DNA of 64,000 bases from Mytilus edulis (lineage: Eukaryota > Mollusca > Bivalvia > Mytilida > Mytilidae), in NCBI RefSeq assembly GCF_963676685.1, contig NC_092346.1, positions 75,283,821-75,347,820 on the forward strand. The letters run 5' to 3'. The position numbers were made by a program, and so were the translations under genes. This document shows positions 33,615-42,640 of the stretch, one piece after another. The notes beneath the pieces are model-generated. The model saw only the letters and a list, made by a program, of their open reading frames with translations, did no database searches and had not been told where the DNA came from. How positions within the stretch are numbered: position 1 is the first letter of the stretch; every line of letters begins with the position of its first letter.

Positions 33615-34015
33615 TATGTTGAAAATATATCCCCTTTATGTTTTTTAACAGTTTTATCTTTTTTCGATTTCTTCGGCTTCTTTTCACCTCCTCTGCTTTG
33701 TGGCGAATGATGATATTTTCTCTTTCTGTCCGTTTTATTTATACTCTCATCGTCAATTTTTATCTCTTCTTTTGCTTGATTTACAATTTGTTCACTAGGT
33801 GACACTAAACGCACAACAAAATTGTTTTCTTTTTCTGCACGAATTGGATAAGATTTATTCGAAATTGGTATCATAAATGATCCCGATTGCGATCCTTTGT
33901 TATATCCAGATTTCATATGATTTACGTAAGCATTTGATTGACCACTAACTACATTCTGATAATATCTTGTCCATTGATTAACATTAGGAATGTACATTTT
34001 ATCAGTATTTGTCAT
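33614..34015 (-). CDS. Polinton capsid-cluster protein, unknown function (133 aa)
   Basis: A 133-residue protein between the minor and major capsid genes. The N-terminal half (MYIPNVNQWTRYYQNVVSG) and the block FVVRLVSPSEQIVNQAK look like a conserved Polinton protein; the C-terminal third is strongly basic (KKPKKSKKDK), which suggests nucleic-acid binding or a peptide trimmed during capsid maturation. It has no protease motif. It overlaps the next gene by TAATG and follows PX by 8 bp. Confidence 0.65.
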   Translation of the reverse strand: MTNTDKMYIPNVNQWTRYYQNVVSGQSNAYVNHMKSGYNKGSQSGSFMIPISNKSYPIRAEKENNFVVRLVSPSEQIVNQAKEEIKIDDESINKTDRKRKYHHSPQSRGGEKKPKKSKKDKTVKKHKGDIFST

Positions 34016-34022
34016 ATCTGCG

Positions 34023-34448
34023 CTAAAATAAGCTTGGTATAAATTGTAGTGTAAACGACAAATTATTCTTCAAAAATGAAGCGTTTTCTCCGTGTTCGTC
34101 TTTTATAAGAAATTCTAAGACTTGAATTTCGTTTTTCTTTACTGGTAAATATATTGGAAAAGAAAAAATATAATTCCATGTACTCATATCCGTGGGAAAT
34201 ATTCTTCTCAAAAGTGAATATTGTATATTAGGGAAAACATTTACTCCACTGCATACATCACAAAATAAGTATAATTGATGATTGTTCTTTTTTGTAACTT
34301 TTTGATCAATGTAAAAATCTAATATCCCCAGTTTCCATTCACCTTGTAATTGTAAAACTTCATTTAAACACACTTTGAACTTAAACGGTGAATTATTAGG
34401 GTAATATGCATCTGATTGATCACTTCGAATGAAAATTATATGTTTCAT
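34023..34448 (-). CDS. PX: Polinton minor capsid protein (penton, single jelly-roll)
   Basis: A 141-residue protein. The start FIRSDQSDAYYPNNSPFKFK and the block LQLQGEWKLGILDFYID are the recognisable opening of Polinton PX proteins, which are predicted single jelly-roll pentons (family knowledge). Length fits. Intact. Its ATG overlaps the integrase stop (TAATG at 34446-34450). Confidence 0.82.
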   Translation of the reverse strand: MKHIIFIRSDQSDAYYPNNSPFKFKVCLNEVLQLQGEWKLGILDFYIDQKVTKKNNHQLYLFCDVCSGVNVFPNIQYSLLRRIFPTDMSTWNYIFSFPIYLPVKKNEIQVLEFLIKDEHGENASFLKNNLSFTLQFIPSLF

Positions 34449-35620
34449 TATGATAAAGATTGAATTTGTTCTGCTGGTATGTATTCGTCATACGAAGGAG
34501 GCCACCCTTGAAAACGAACCAAGTACTCAGTTTTTCCTCGTCTTTTTCTTTTCTTTATAATTTTTTCAATTATCCAAAGACTATTTTCATCTTTCTCTAC
34601 TCTTTGGAGCTCACTATCATAAAAGGTCCCCCTTATAAATTCATCTCCTTTTATATTTGAAAGCCTGTAAAGATCAATATTTTGTTGTCTGAATCTTTGC
34701 ACCACTTTGAATATCTCTTCCGTCCATCTTTGGCTATAGGATCGATCAAAAATATGAGCAATATTTGACAGTCGAACTAAAGACCCGATTTTGTATTTGA
34801 ATTGTTTTTTCCTCCGTTTCTTTTTGTTTGTTTGTACTTTTATTTCTTTTGGTTTCTTCTCTGTTTTACTTAAATACATTTTCCCCCAGATATCACTTTC
34901 GTTGACAGAATTAACATCTTTAGGTGCAATGTTTTGTAAACTTCTATGTGGAGTACCATTATAGCTTTTTGCAAAATTTTGCAAGTTGTTAATATATCTG
35001 TGAGTTCTATTCTTTGTGAAAAAGCGAAAAATTTTATTCTTTATAGTTTGTAGGACCCTTTCAGCATAATTTGCATGAAGTTCATTTTGAGCCGAAAAAT
35101 GTCGGACACCGTTACTTTTAAATAACGATTGTGTCTTTTTTGCTAGAAATTCTTGTCCCTTATCTGTTCGAATTTTTTCTGGTTTTACCTCAGTGAAAAT
35201 CTTTTTAAATGCAGAGGTGACTTCGTCTCCCGTTTTATTTTTCAATGGTTGTAACCAAAGATAGCGTGAAAAACAATCAACAACAACTAATACGTATTTG
35301 AAATTTTCATTTTCTTTTGAAAATTGTTTTAGGTCCATTAAATCAGCATCCCACAAATTATTCATCCCCGTAGTGTAAACTCTTATTCTTTTAAAAGAAC
35401 GACGAGGTGTTTTTTGTAAACTGTAATTATCTTGTGAATTTAACCACCGTCTTATTTTATATCTTCCAACTTTTTTGCCCTCTGCATTTACAATGTGATA
35501 TAGTTTTTCGGCAGAAGCATATGAAGCTGGTCCTCCAACGTCATAATAGTATTTACTCAGGAGAGAATCTAGTTCCTCATTCATACTCAGGTTATTTTGA
35601 TAAGATGTTACTTCTAACAA
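34448..35620 (-). CDS. INT: Polinton integrase (retroviral type) with chromodomain
   Basis: A 390-residue DDE integrase. The catalytic core reads WDADLMDL (Asp93), RTDKGQEF (Asp153) and AERVLQ (Glu187), with the last two about 33 residues apart, close to the usual D35E spacing. A basic linker (KKKRRKKQFKYKIGSLVRLS) leads to an SH3-like region, and residues about 348-388, including WIIEKIIKKR and YLVRFQGWPPSYDEYIP, form a chromodomain, which could steer insertion to particular chromatin. It processes element ends and inserts them, giving the 6-bp duplication. No lesions are visible. Confidence 0.93.
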   Translation of the reverse strand: MLEVTSYQNNLSMNEELDSLLSKYYYDVGGPASYASAEKLYHIVNAEGKKVGRYKIRRWLNSQDNYSLQKTPRRSFKRIRVYTTGMNNLWDADLMDLKQFSKENENFKYVLVVVDCFSRYLWLQPLKNKTGDEVTSAFKKIFTEVKPEKIRTDKGQEFLAKKTQSLFKSNGVRHFSAQNELHANYAERVLQTIKNKIFRFFTKNRTHRYINNLQNFAKSYNGTPHRSLQNIAPKDVNSVNESDIWGKMYLSKTEKKPKEIKVQTNKKKRRKKQFKYKIGSLVRLSNIAHIFDRSYSQRWTEEIFKVVQRFRQQNIDLYRLSNIKGDEFIRGTFYDSELQRVEKDENSLWIIEKIIKKRKRRGKTEYLVRFQGWPPSYDEYIPAEQIQSLS

Positions 35621-35968
35621 CTACAAGAGTCTTATTAAAAGTAATCATAAGAATAGTTTTTATAGGTTTTTTTTATCAAATCAAAGTGTATAATATTGGG
35701 GTTGTACCTGAAAATGAAAAAAAAATATATATTATGTTTTTTTTGTACATTGAAAGTATTTTTGTTGTTGTTTTTTTTTTATTGTTTTTTTCTGCTGTTT
35801 TTTTTAATGATTTATTTTTTACATTAAAGTATATGGAACAACTCAAGTTAGTTTTTAGATTGTAACATGGAAATAAAATTTAAAGAAAAACCAAAAAACA
35901 CTTTTTTATCAATCTTTATTTTGACATAGAAAATAACATATTTTATCAATTGTTCATTAGTAATGATG
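35621..35968. other. Polinton intergenic gap, T-rich
   Basis: About 350 bp with long T-runs (35755-35830) between the 197-aa gene and integrase, the largest gap in the minus-strand cluster apart from the 48-bp repeat region. I see no gene. It may hold the promoter of the integrase-capsid block. Confidence 0.4.
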
Positions 35969-36562
35969 CTATAGTTTGAATCTTTTCCATTTTACTTTAG
36001 GTTTTTCTTCAAACAGTCTCGAGAGTTCCCTCCTAACAAAAAGTTTATTAATCTTCCTCTTCTTATTTTTCTCTGGTTCACTTTCAGCTAATTGTTCATT
36101 TTCCTCTGTTGTTTGTATATCAGATTGAACCAGTTGTTTTCTCATTCTATTTGAAATTAGTCCCATAGGTATGTGAATATTTTTAAGAAAATCATAAAAT
36201 ATTTCATGTCCACTTGGTAGTTGTTTGCATCCATAAGGAATGACAACATCCCGCAATAAGTCAACAATATGAGAGTTTGGTACAGTTTCGTTGTTGATCT
36301 TAACTTTTCCATGTTTGTTCCAACTTATTGTAGACTGACTCTGAAGAAATTGCAATAGTGTTTTTGCCTTTTCTCTGTATTTCACTGGTATGGTTAACTC
36401 GATCAAAGTGTTCAAATCATCTGAACTATCTTTTTCTGTTTTAATATCCTCCTGGGGTGAAATTTCTTCCTTAGCACTAGTTTGTTTATCGCTTTCAGTG
36501 TTTTCTGTTCGTATAATACTTTCATATCTATGTTTTGGCAGAAGAATCATTTCTTTCGTCAT
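35969..36562 (-). CDS. Conserved Polinton protein of unknown function (197 aa)
   Basis: The product begins MTKEMILLPKHRYESII, then has a charged linker, a predicted helical core (KYREKAKTLLQFLQ, then SHIVDLLRDVVIPYG) and a basic C-terminal tail. I recognise this layout from other Polintons but know of no assigned function. Its ATG overlaps the stop of the preceding gene by ATGA (36559-36562). Confidence 0.6.
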   Translation of the reverse strand: MTKEMILLPKHRYESIIRTENTESDKQTSAKEEISPQEDIKTEKDSSDDLNTLIELTIPVKYREKAKTLLQFLQSQSTISWNKHGKVKINNETVPNSHIVDLLRDVVIPYGCKQLPSGHEIFYDFLKNIHIPMGLISNRMRKQLVQSDIQTTEENEQLAESEPEKNKKRKINKLFVRRELSRLFEEKPKVKWKRFKL

Positions 36563-36873
36563 TTTGAAATTGTATCAAGTATTGGTTTAACAATGATAGA
36601 AATAATGTTACGATATTTAAGTAACAATTTTTTTCTTTGAATACGTGTTGTCTCTCTATCTGTTATTTTCCGAATAATGTTTTTATATCTCATGAGTTTC
36701 TTTTTATCTGATTGACTAAGCGGAAATACCCCACATAACACATTTAAAAAACATTCAACTAAAAGTTGAAATTGTTTATCGTTCATGGTTTTCAACAATG
36801 CAATTTTCTGTTCTTCCTCACATGAAATTAAAAGTGATAAAAAATGTACATGGGCTAAAACTTGTTTACTCAT
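36559..36873 (-). CDS. Conserved small Polinton protein (104 aa)
   Basis: A helical, basic protein with the pattern LLVECFLNVLCGVFPLSQSDKKKL followed by a charged R/K-rich helix and a hydrophobic C-terminus. Small proteins with this pattern recur in Polintons; the function is not known to me. It overlaps the ATPase stop by ATGA (36870-36873) and the next gene by ATGA. Confidence 0.62.
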   Translation of the reverse strand: MSKQVLAHVHFLSLLISCEEEQKIALLKTMNDKQFQLLVECFLNVLCGVFPLSQSDKKKLMRYKNIIRKITDRETTRIQRKKLLLKYRNIISIIVKPILDTISK

Positions 36874-37535
36874 TTCGGAACGAAAATTACTGGATCTTCT
36901 CCTTTGAAAATTTTTGTTCTCAATAAATATTTTTTATCTGTGTGTGTTGACAAATCAATAATAATATATCCATATATTAAAGAAACTGCCTTTTCATAAG
37001 CTGAAATGAAATAGTCTAATTGACCTGGGAGAATCTGCCTTCCTAATACTGATAACTGGTGTTTGTCACGTTGGTTTTTAAGACAGATTATGTATGTCGC
37101 ATTTAACGAAATAGTACGAATTTATTTTCCAGGAGGGAAAAGATTTTGCATCAAAAACAAAACTGATATGTTACAATGATGAGATTTAACGGTAAAAAGA
37201 TTTAAAACATCACTAGAGTTTGCAGCTTGACACAATAAATCATCAAGACAAAGAATCATATGTTCTTTATTTTCTGACCATTTATCAATTTCCTCACTAG
37301 TTGGTAAACCTTCGTGAAAAGTTATGTTTTCAATTTTCCTCTCCATCTCTGAAAACAAATCCTGATATGCAGAGTAGCAATAAATGGTTTTCTTTGGTGT
37401 TTTTGTAAATAGGTATTCAGATTGAGCTAGTATTTTATATGTAAGCATGGTTTTTCCTGACTGAGTAGGTCCAACTATTTGTATACAACACGGTGACTGA
37501 AATGGTAAAAGCACTTTCTCCTGGTCTTCACACAT
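36870..37535 (-). pseudogene. ATP: Polinton DNA-packaging ATPase with one in-frame stop
   Basis: A 222-codon FtsK/HerA-type packaging ATPase. Residues 22-29 are Walker A (GPTQSGKT) and 93-101 Walker B (MILCLDDLL); QNLFPPGK is the family's sensor-like block. Immediately after GK, codon 138 is TAA (37122-37124), but the same frame continues with family-typical sequence (RTISLNATYI, then a C-terminal FVPK) to a TGA at 36870-36872. One base change would explain the stop. Without read-through the product has 137 residues and lacks the C-terminal third. The ATPase would pump the genome into the capsid. Confidence 0.88.
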
Positions 37536-38112
37536 TGTTTTTTTGTTTGTTTGTTTGTTGTCTACACCTTAATTGTCTTATGTCGTTGTGTTTATTTTTC
37601 GAGATATGTGTTTGTTTTATACACTGATGTTTCTAATTATTTTGGTTTATTTTATTTCACAAATAAATATACCACCAGAGAGTGAAACAAGAATCAAAAT
37701 ACATCACCATCAAGAAAGAAAAAAGAAACAAAATACATAACCAGAAAAAAGAAATGAAGTACACAATAAAATGCAACCAATGAAGTAAAATACGGAATCA
37801 ACCCAATAATTCCGGAATGAAAAAGCAGATATCAACGAACGATTCCGGAAATGATCGGAAATTACTTTACATTCGGAAATAAACGAATGTTTCCGACTAC
37901 TACCGGAAATAATTATACATTCGGAAATAAACGAATGTTTCCGAATACTACCGGAAATATATATACATACGGAAATATACGAATGAATACGAAAACTTAT
38001 GAAATGATATAACATTTTATATCTTTACCAGAAAATAAATACACAACGAAAAATTCCACATCAATATAAATTTATTCAATGAAATATACATATATTTACA
38101 CAAAATACAATA
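37536..38112. repeat. Polinton gap with a 48-bp tandem repeat
   Basis: At 37871, 37919 and 37967 the word ATTCGGAAATAAACGAATG (last copy diverged) recurs at a strict 48-bp period, with weaker relatives back to about 37800. Each unit contains TTCCGA/TCGGAA-type inverted words able to fold. The open minus-strand stretch across it is a by-product of the repeat. No gene is supported in this gap. Confidence 0.7.
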
Positions 38113-38517
38113 TTACTGTGTGAAACGTCCTTCAAGTTTTAATTTCCTTTCCATTAAATTATAAACACTCACTTTCATTTTTTCTGATCGAAGCGTGTCC
38201 ATGAACAACACATGAAGAATGAAAAAGTTTAAAACGACACTATTTTCCAAGGTCAATGTTCTCACATTCTCTCTGTATTTTCCTAGTATGTGACTGTATT
38301 TAAACTCACACAACGCCTGATCAAAATGTTTTTCGAGTTTATCTAGTTCACTATCCATCAAACATTCGTGTCTATGTTGTGATCCATGTTCCACTTTGCA
38401 TCCCTGACAAAACTTCTTTGATAATTGTTGCACCATTTCATCCAATAATTCAGCAAAAGAAAACAGTAATATAGTTGAAAGCAGTCTTTTTTCCATACCA
38501 ACTTTAATTGCCACCAT
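38113..38517 (-). CDS. Conserved Polinton protein with a Cys/His motif (134 aa)
   Basis: Contains FCQGCKVEHGSQHRHECL, a C-x2-C...H...H-x-C cluster likely to bind zinc, which I associate with Polinton proteins of this size. The rest is helical. Function unknown. It starts 8 bp after the stop of the 86-aa gene. Confidence 0.6.
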   Translation of the reverse strand: MVAIKVGMEKRLLSTILLFSFAELLDEMVQQLSKKFCQGCKVEHGSQHRHECLMDSELDKLEKHFDQALCEFKYSHILGKYRENVRTLTLENSVVLNFFILHVLFMDTLRSEKMKVSVYNLMERKLKLEGRFTQ

Positions 38518-38524
38518 TGTACTA

Positions 38525-38785
38525 TCAGTGTTCGTCTATAAATGAATGAAGAAATAAGATGCTGTCCTTTAGATAACACAGTTTCGTCCAATTTTCTTTA
38601 GTGATCAGAATCTTTTTCCCTTTAACAACAAGCTGTATTCGAGTATGTTTTCCTCTTTTCTTCACCACCACTTTTGTTGTTTCATCAATTAAACACTCGA
38701 TCTGTTTCTTTAATAAATCAGTATGCAAGTGATCAAAGTCACAACCGTACACCTCTTTGGATAAATCAACCTGTGCCTGTGCCAT
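38525..38785 (-). CDS. Small Polinton protein (86 aa), unknown
   Basis: An 86-residue basic protein, including VVVKKRGKHTRIQLVVKGKK. No family recognised. Support is its length in AT-rich DNA, its strand and its tight spacing with the next gene. Confidence 0.5.
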   Translation of the reverse strand: MAQAQVDLSKEVYGCDFDHLHTDLLKKQIECLIDETTKVVVKKRGKHTRIQLVVKGKKILITKENWTKLCYLKDSILFLHSFIDEH

Positions 38786-38944
38786 TGATATAACTGTGTG
38801 CTTTTATAGTTGTGGTAGCGGCTTAAATTGTTCATGATGATTCATTAAGAGATAAACGAAACGTATGGTGAACGTTTCGGTCACGTGGTTAGAAGGAGGG
38901 TTACTCGAACATTTTTTCCTCCCTTCTTTTTATGTGAATCTCAT

Positions 38945-39175
38945 TTATATTTTATTTATAGAAGGGTTTGGTAAAATGTAACCGGTACAACCACTTAATA
39001 AACTAACCCATAGTTCTATACTCCCATTTTGTGTTGATAAATTAACAACTGCCGCAATAACAATTATGAAAACTATTATCATCTGACAAAAATACACGAT
39101 CTCTGCTTTTGGTACATTCTGTCCGAAAAAACACCACTTTGTTTGAAGGTTTTCTGTGCTCATCCTCTCTAACAT
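38945..39175 (-). CDS. Small Polinton membrane protein (76 aa)
   Basis: The pattern KWCFFGQNVPKAEIVYFCQ, then a hydrophobic helix (MIIVFIIVIAAVVNLS), a short loop, a second hydrophobic stretch (LWVSLLSGCTGYILP) and a C-terminal PNPS matches a short two-helix membrane protein that recurs in Polintons. Function unknown; a membrane or virion role is a guess. Confidence 0.65.
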   Translation of the reverse strand: MLERMSTENLQTKWCFFGQNVPKAEIVYFCQMIIVFIIVIAAVVNLSTQNGSIELWVSLLSGCTGYILPNPSINKI

Positions 39176-39531
39176 GTTAACTCAAAATGATTTTTTTTTA
39201 AATACACAAAATATATATATATGTCTATATTTTATAGTAGAATTTCATTAAGAAGATGTAATTTCCAATGTTCAATATGAAAACTTTTGTTATCATATTG
39301 TTGTTTTAGTTGAAATAATGTATGTTTATCAATTGAAAGTAATAAAATGTACACTCTAGTTTTCTTTTCTTCGAAAATAAACAAGTTGTGAACCTTTTGT
39401 AGATATTTCATATTCGTTGGAGAGGAAAAACGAACTGATCATGTACAACAATAATAGACTCTTTTTGAATGATTTGTTGGTCCTTAAAAGGACCGTTGTA
39501 CACATGTAAATGATATACATGGATTTTTTTC
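39176..39531. other. Polinton intergenic gap
   Basis: About 350 bp, AT-rich with an (AT)n run near 39210. No gene or conserved structure seen; upstream region for the 76-aa gene. Confidence 0.4.
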
Positions 39532-39840
39532 TTATTGGTAGTTGACAGGATCCATAAACTTGTAGTCTGCTAACACTGCATCAAAGTAACATCCACAAAA
39601 ATATAGATCTTCAATAAACTCTGGGTGGTGTTCAAAGTTGTATAGAATACAAACAATGTAACCGTTTTTCAGAAGCCATGTTTCTACTGGACACCGAGAT
39701 AGTTCTTCATGATGAAGTTTATCAACCCTGTTCCTTATCAAATTTGCAGTCTTTTTGGGATCTCTTCGTGATCGTCTGATCTTCCCTGTTAGTTCTCTTT
39801 CTCTTAAAAGTGTATACATATTAAAATTTTGGAGATTCAT
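39532..39840 (-). CDS. Polinton terminal small gene (102 aa), unknown
   Basis: A 102-residue protein next to the right TIR. The N-terminal half is basic (KIRRSRRDPKKTANLIRNR), the C-terminal half acidic and aromatic. No family recognised. Its position just inside the TIR and strand agree with the rest of the minus-strand cluster. Confidence 0.5.
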   Translation of the reverse strand: MNLQNFNMYTLLRERELTGKIRRSRRDPKKTANLIRNRVDKLHHEELSRCPVETWLLKNGYIVCILYNFEHHPEFIEDLYFCGCYFDAVLADYKFMDPVNYQ

Positions 39841-39949
39841 ACTGTTTGTTCTTATGAAATTACTATAATGATGTATGCTATATAGTAAACGTTTTTCTTA
39901 GTTTATAAACTTTTTACATTTAGATTATACGTTTACAAGATTAAACTTT

Positions 39950-40388
39950 AGGATGTTAACGTGCATGTCTCAACGTGTATGCCACGTTTACAAGATAATA
40001 CGTAGGAGGGTAGGGGGGATTAAAAAACATGTCCGTTAATTTTTTCCCCCACCGGATTTTAACCAGGATGTTAAGTACAAGTTAAGAAGATTAAGAGATT
40101 AATCCACTTCAGTTAAGAGGATTATAACCAGGATGTTAAGTACAAGTTAAGAAGATTAAGAGATTAATCCACTTCAGTTAAGAGGATTATAACCCGGATG
40201 TTAAGTAGCAGTTAAGAGGATTAAGAGATTAATCCACTTCAGTTAAGAGGATTATAACCAGGATGTTAAGTACCAGTTAAGGGGATTAAGAGATTATAGA
40301 CCGGATACTACGTCATAGTTAAGAGGCTTAGCTGTGACGTGACTTCCGGTGGGGTTTTGGTGGGGGACTGACCCCATTTCATACTACT
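39950..40388 (-). repeat. Polinton right terminal inverted repeat (439 bp)
   Basis: Inverse of 20420-20858, with the same 65-bp iterations, ending in CATACTACT and followed by ATCGAT at 40389-40394. Confidence 0.95.
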
Positions 40389-40504
40389 ATCGATGGTGAT
40401 CGCTTATCTAGCGGAATAAAACTTTAATATCTATGAATTTGAGCATTTTTATACAGAATGAACATAATATCAATTTTTGATTTTTTTGCGAAGTTTCCCT
40501 TTAA

Positions 40505-42309
40505 CAATAGTGCATTGATCGTGGTGGAGAAGTCTGATAATTTACTAAAAGACTAAAAAAGACCTATAATGATTTGTTGATCAGTTAGTTAAGAGCTGTT
40601 CATGTCAAAATAACCGTTTCGGATTATGACTTGTTAACTACATGTAGTGTACTTGCTTTTGAATAACTTCAAGTTCATTTGTATTGTGTCTGTAAACACA
40701 AACTCAGCTATAGTCATTGGCGACAAAATATCAAAAAGCAGGACAGACAATTTCCTCTAGTATTTTCCTATTCGTTTATTTAACATAATGGCAGTATGAT
40801 GTTTAAATTGTTTCAATTGTTTTATCTATATTTTTTTATTAATATAATTTCGAAAGCAATTTGATTTGATTATTTATATATGGTATCATTTATCTGTTTT
40901 ATCATATATATTTCTGTAAAATTACAATTTTTTTTCTTGTATTAAACATATTATCGAAATCATTTTCATGGTGTCACAAATTCACATACTTCATTATTTA
41001 AAAGTACTATACAATGATCGTTTATATCAGAAAACAACGTATATCTATATACTTATGAAATGAAAGTACAGAGTTCAAGTGTCCCCTGCGTTGCACATAT
41101 TTAAACTAACTAAGATACAAGACCAATAACTAAATAAATTGCGTTTTGTGTAGCGCTAACGAAGTACTTTTTATAAATAAAATATTCCAAAGGGCATAAC
41201 ACTATTAAAAAAGGTCAATCGTCCACCATTATGGAAATTGTTCAAGATATATCTATAGTATGATTTTATAAAAATCTGGCAAAAATTGTAGCCTTGAGAG
41301 CACTAACGAGGCCATTGTCCATAAATTGAATATTTCCAGATTTAATATTTTATTAACTCTCGCCACTTGTAATAAATACAACAGAAAAACTACTATACAA
41401 AATCAAATCACACTTTTAAAAAGATCAAAGATAATCAACTTATCAAGGAAAATGAACAAATTCCTTTCGAAACTATCAAATCAATTGTGGAGCGAAACAA
41501 ACTTGATAGATGGTAACTATAACTGATGGAGCTATGAAATTGCCGTAATGAAAACAAGGTACAATTGGTGCTTTTATTTTTAAAATTTTGACAATTGATT
41601 TTGGAATTTACCTATAAAATTTGCATGCAGTATCACAATAATATATCCTTTCCTCCTAAATTACAAAAATTGCTTTTGAATCTTATGTTTTCTCGTTTTG
41701 AAAATACTTCTAACTTTAAGATTAAGATTTTTAATCGGGAATGGTATAATATTTTATCATATGTTTAGTAGTAAATACAGTAGTTTTGCATATGTGATAA
41801 ACAGCCTGCTGTTTAATCCATATCGCGCAACTTTGATGCGCACCCTTTATCGCATACCCTTTATCACACCCCTATCCTTTATCGCATACCCTTTATCACA
41901 CCCCTACTTTTTTTTTTTTTTTTTTTTTTTTACATTAAGTCAGTTTTGTTATGTTTTTTTGCTTAAGAAAATTTTTCCTCAAAATAGGTAAAATTTTTGA
42001 ATGACGTCATTGTTTGGTATGTGACGTCAGGAACGTCGAGTTTTCATATTGTATGTGACGTCACGAACGTCAAGTTTTCATATTTTTTGGCACACTAAAT
42101 GCAACTATGAAAAATACAAAACACATAAATAAATACAATAATAAACAAAATATTTTTAAAACAACAGCACGCAAGTTGTAAGGTAACCCAGGTGCTTAGG
42201 ATAAGTAATTGAGCAGTTCTTTTAAAGCCTTTGAAACAAGACAAAAGTAGAACTGAAGGTAACCCAGTGCTATGGATCAGAAATCAGTTCACATTCATAT
42301 AGAAAATGA
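40505..42309. other. Gene-free AT-rich stretch with short repeats
   Basis: No supported gene. A 32-bp unit with CTTTATCGCATACCCTTTAT repeats twice at about 41845-41907 and is followed by a run of about 23 T. At 42002-42063 the octamer TGACGTCA occurs three times, two copies lying in a 34-bp direct repeat. Confidence 0.55.
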
Positions 42310-42445
42310 TACATTAGAAAATGCCTGTACCAAGTCAGGAATATGACAGTTGTTATCCATTCGTTTGATGTGTTTGGACTTTTGATTTTGCCTTTTGATT
42401 TTTGATTTTCCTTTTTGAATTTTCCTCGGAGTTCAGTATTTTTGT
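42310..42445 (-). repeat. Dispersed mussel repeat, family M1 (minus copy)
   Basis: Inverse of 460-606 and 13200-13345, with TGCCTGTACCAAGTCAGGAA and CCTCGGAGTTCAGTATTT. Confidence 0.6.
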
Positions 42446-42505
42446 GTTTTTACTTTTTTTTTCATATAATATAATACTCTTCTGTTGAAATATATGATAA
42501 AGTGT

Positions 42506-42640
42506 ATAATACATGGCAAAATCCGTATCACATGCCGTATCACCCTCGACCAATATCATCCCTCGGGCCTAAAGGCCCTTGGGCTGATATTGATGTCTCG
42601 GGATGATACGACATATGATACGGATTTTGCCATGTATTAT
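42506..42640. repeat. Palindromic MITE-like hairpin (135 bp)
   Basis: ATAATACATGGCAAAATCCG at 42506 is matched by its inverse ending at 42640. Pairing continues through GATATTG-type words to a turn at GGGCCTAAAGGCCC (about 42577). Loop almost nil. Confidence 0.75.

Larger units (their letters stand above)
20420..40388. mobile_element. Polinton/Maverick element
   Basis: The element has 439-bp terminal inverted repeats starting AGTAGTATGAAATGGGGTCA (the AG start and 6-bp ATCGAT duplication are Polinton hallmarks). It encodes protein-primed DNA polymerase B on the plus strand, and integrase, ATPase, minor and major capsid proteins and several small proteins on the minus strand. It spans 19,969 bp, of which about 6.8 kb is a nested LINE, so the original was about 13.1 kb, shorter than the usual 15-20 kb. 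No adenovirus-type protease was found. The polymerase is split and the ATPase has an in-frame stop, so this copy is defective. Confidence 0.95.
16887..40500. mobile_element. TTAA-flanked TIR element split by a Polinton
   Basis: TTAA at 16883-16886 is followed by AGGGAAATTCCGCGATTT; at the far end the inverse AGGGAAACTTCGC is followed by TTAA at 40501-40504. Alignment of the ends continues, imperfectly, through a shared ATTATGTTCAT for about 90 bp. TTAA duplication is characteristic of piggyBac and Kolobok elements (family knowledge). Without the Polinton the element would be about 3.6 kb. Its left part, 16887-20413, shows no transposase or other gene; its right part is only about 110 bp. Confidence 0.5.

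Noticed and set aside
36870-37121. Adenovirus-type protease gene in the apparent gap after the 137-codon ATPase frame
   Set aside because: Reading the same frame past the TAA gives the ATPase C-terminus, so the gap is explained without another gene.
37710-38015. 101-residue repetitive frame in the Polinton
   Set aside because: Arises from the 48-bp tandem repeat, whose length is a multiple of three and so keeps a frame open. Composition is unlike the other Polinton proteins.
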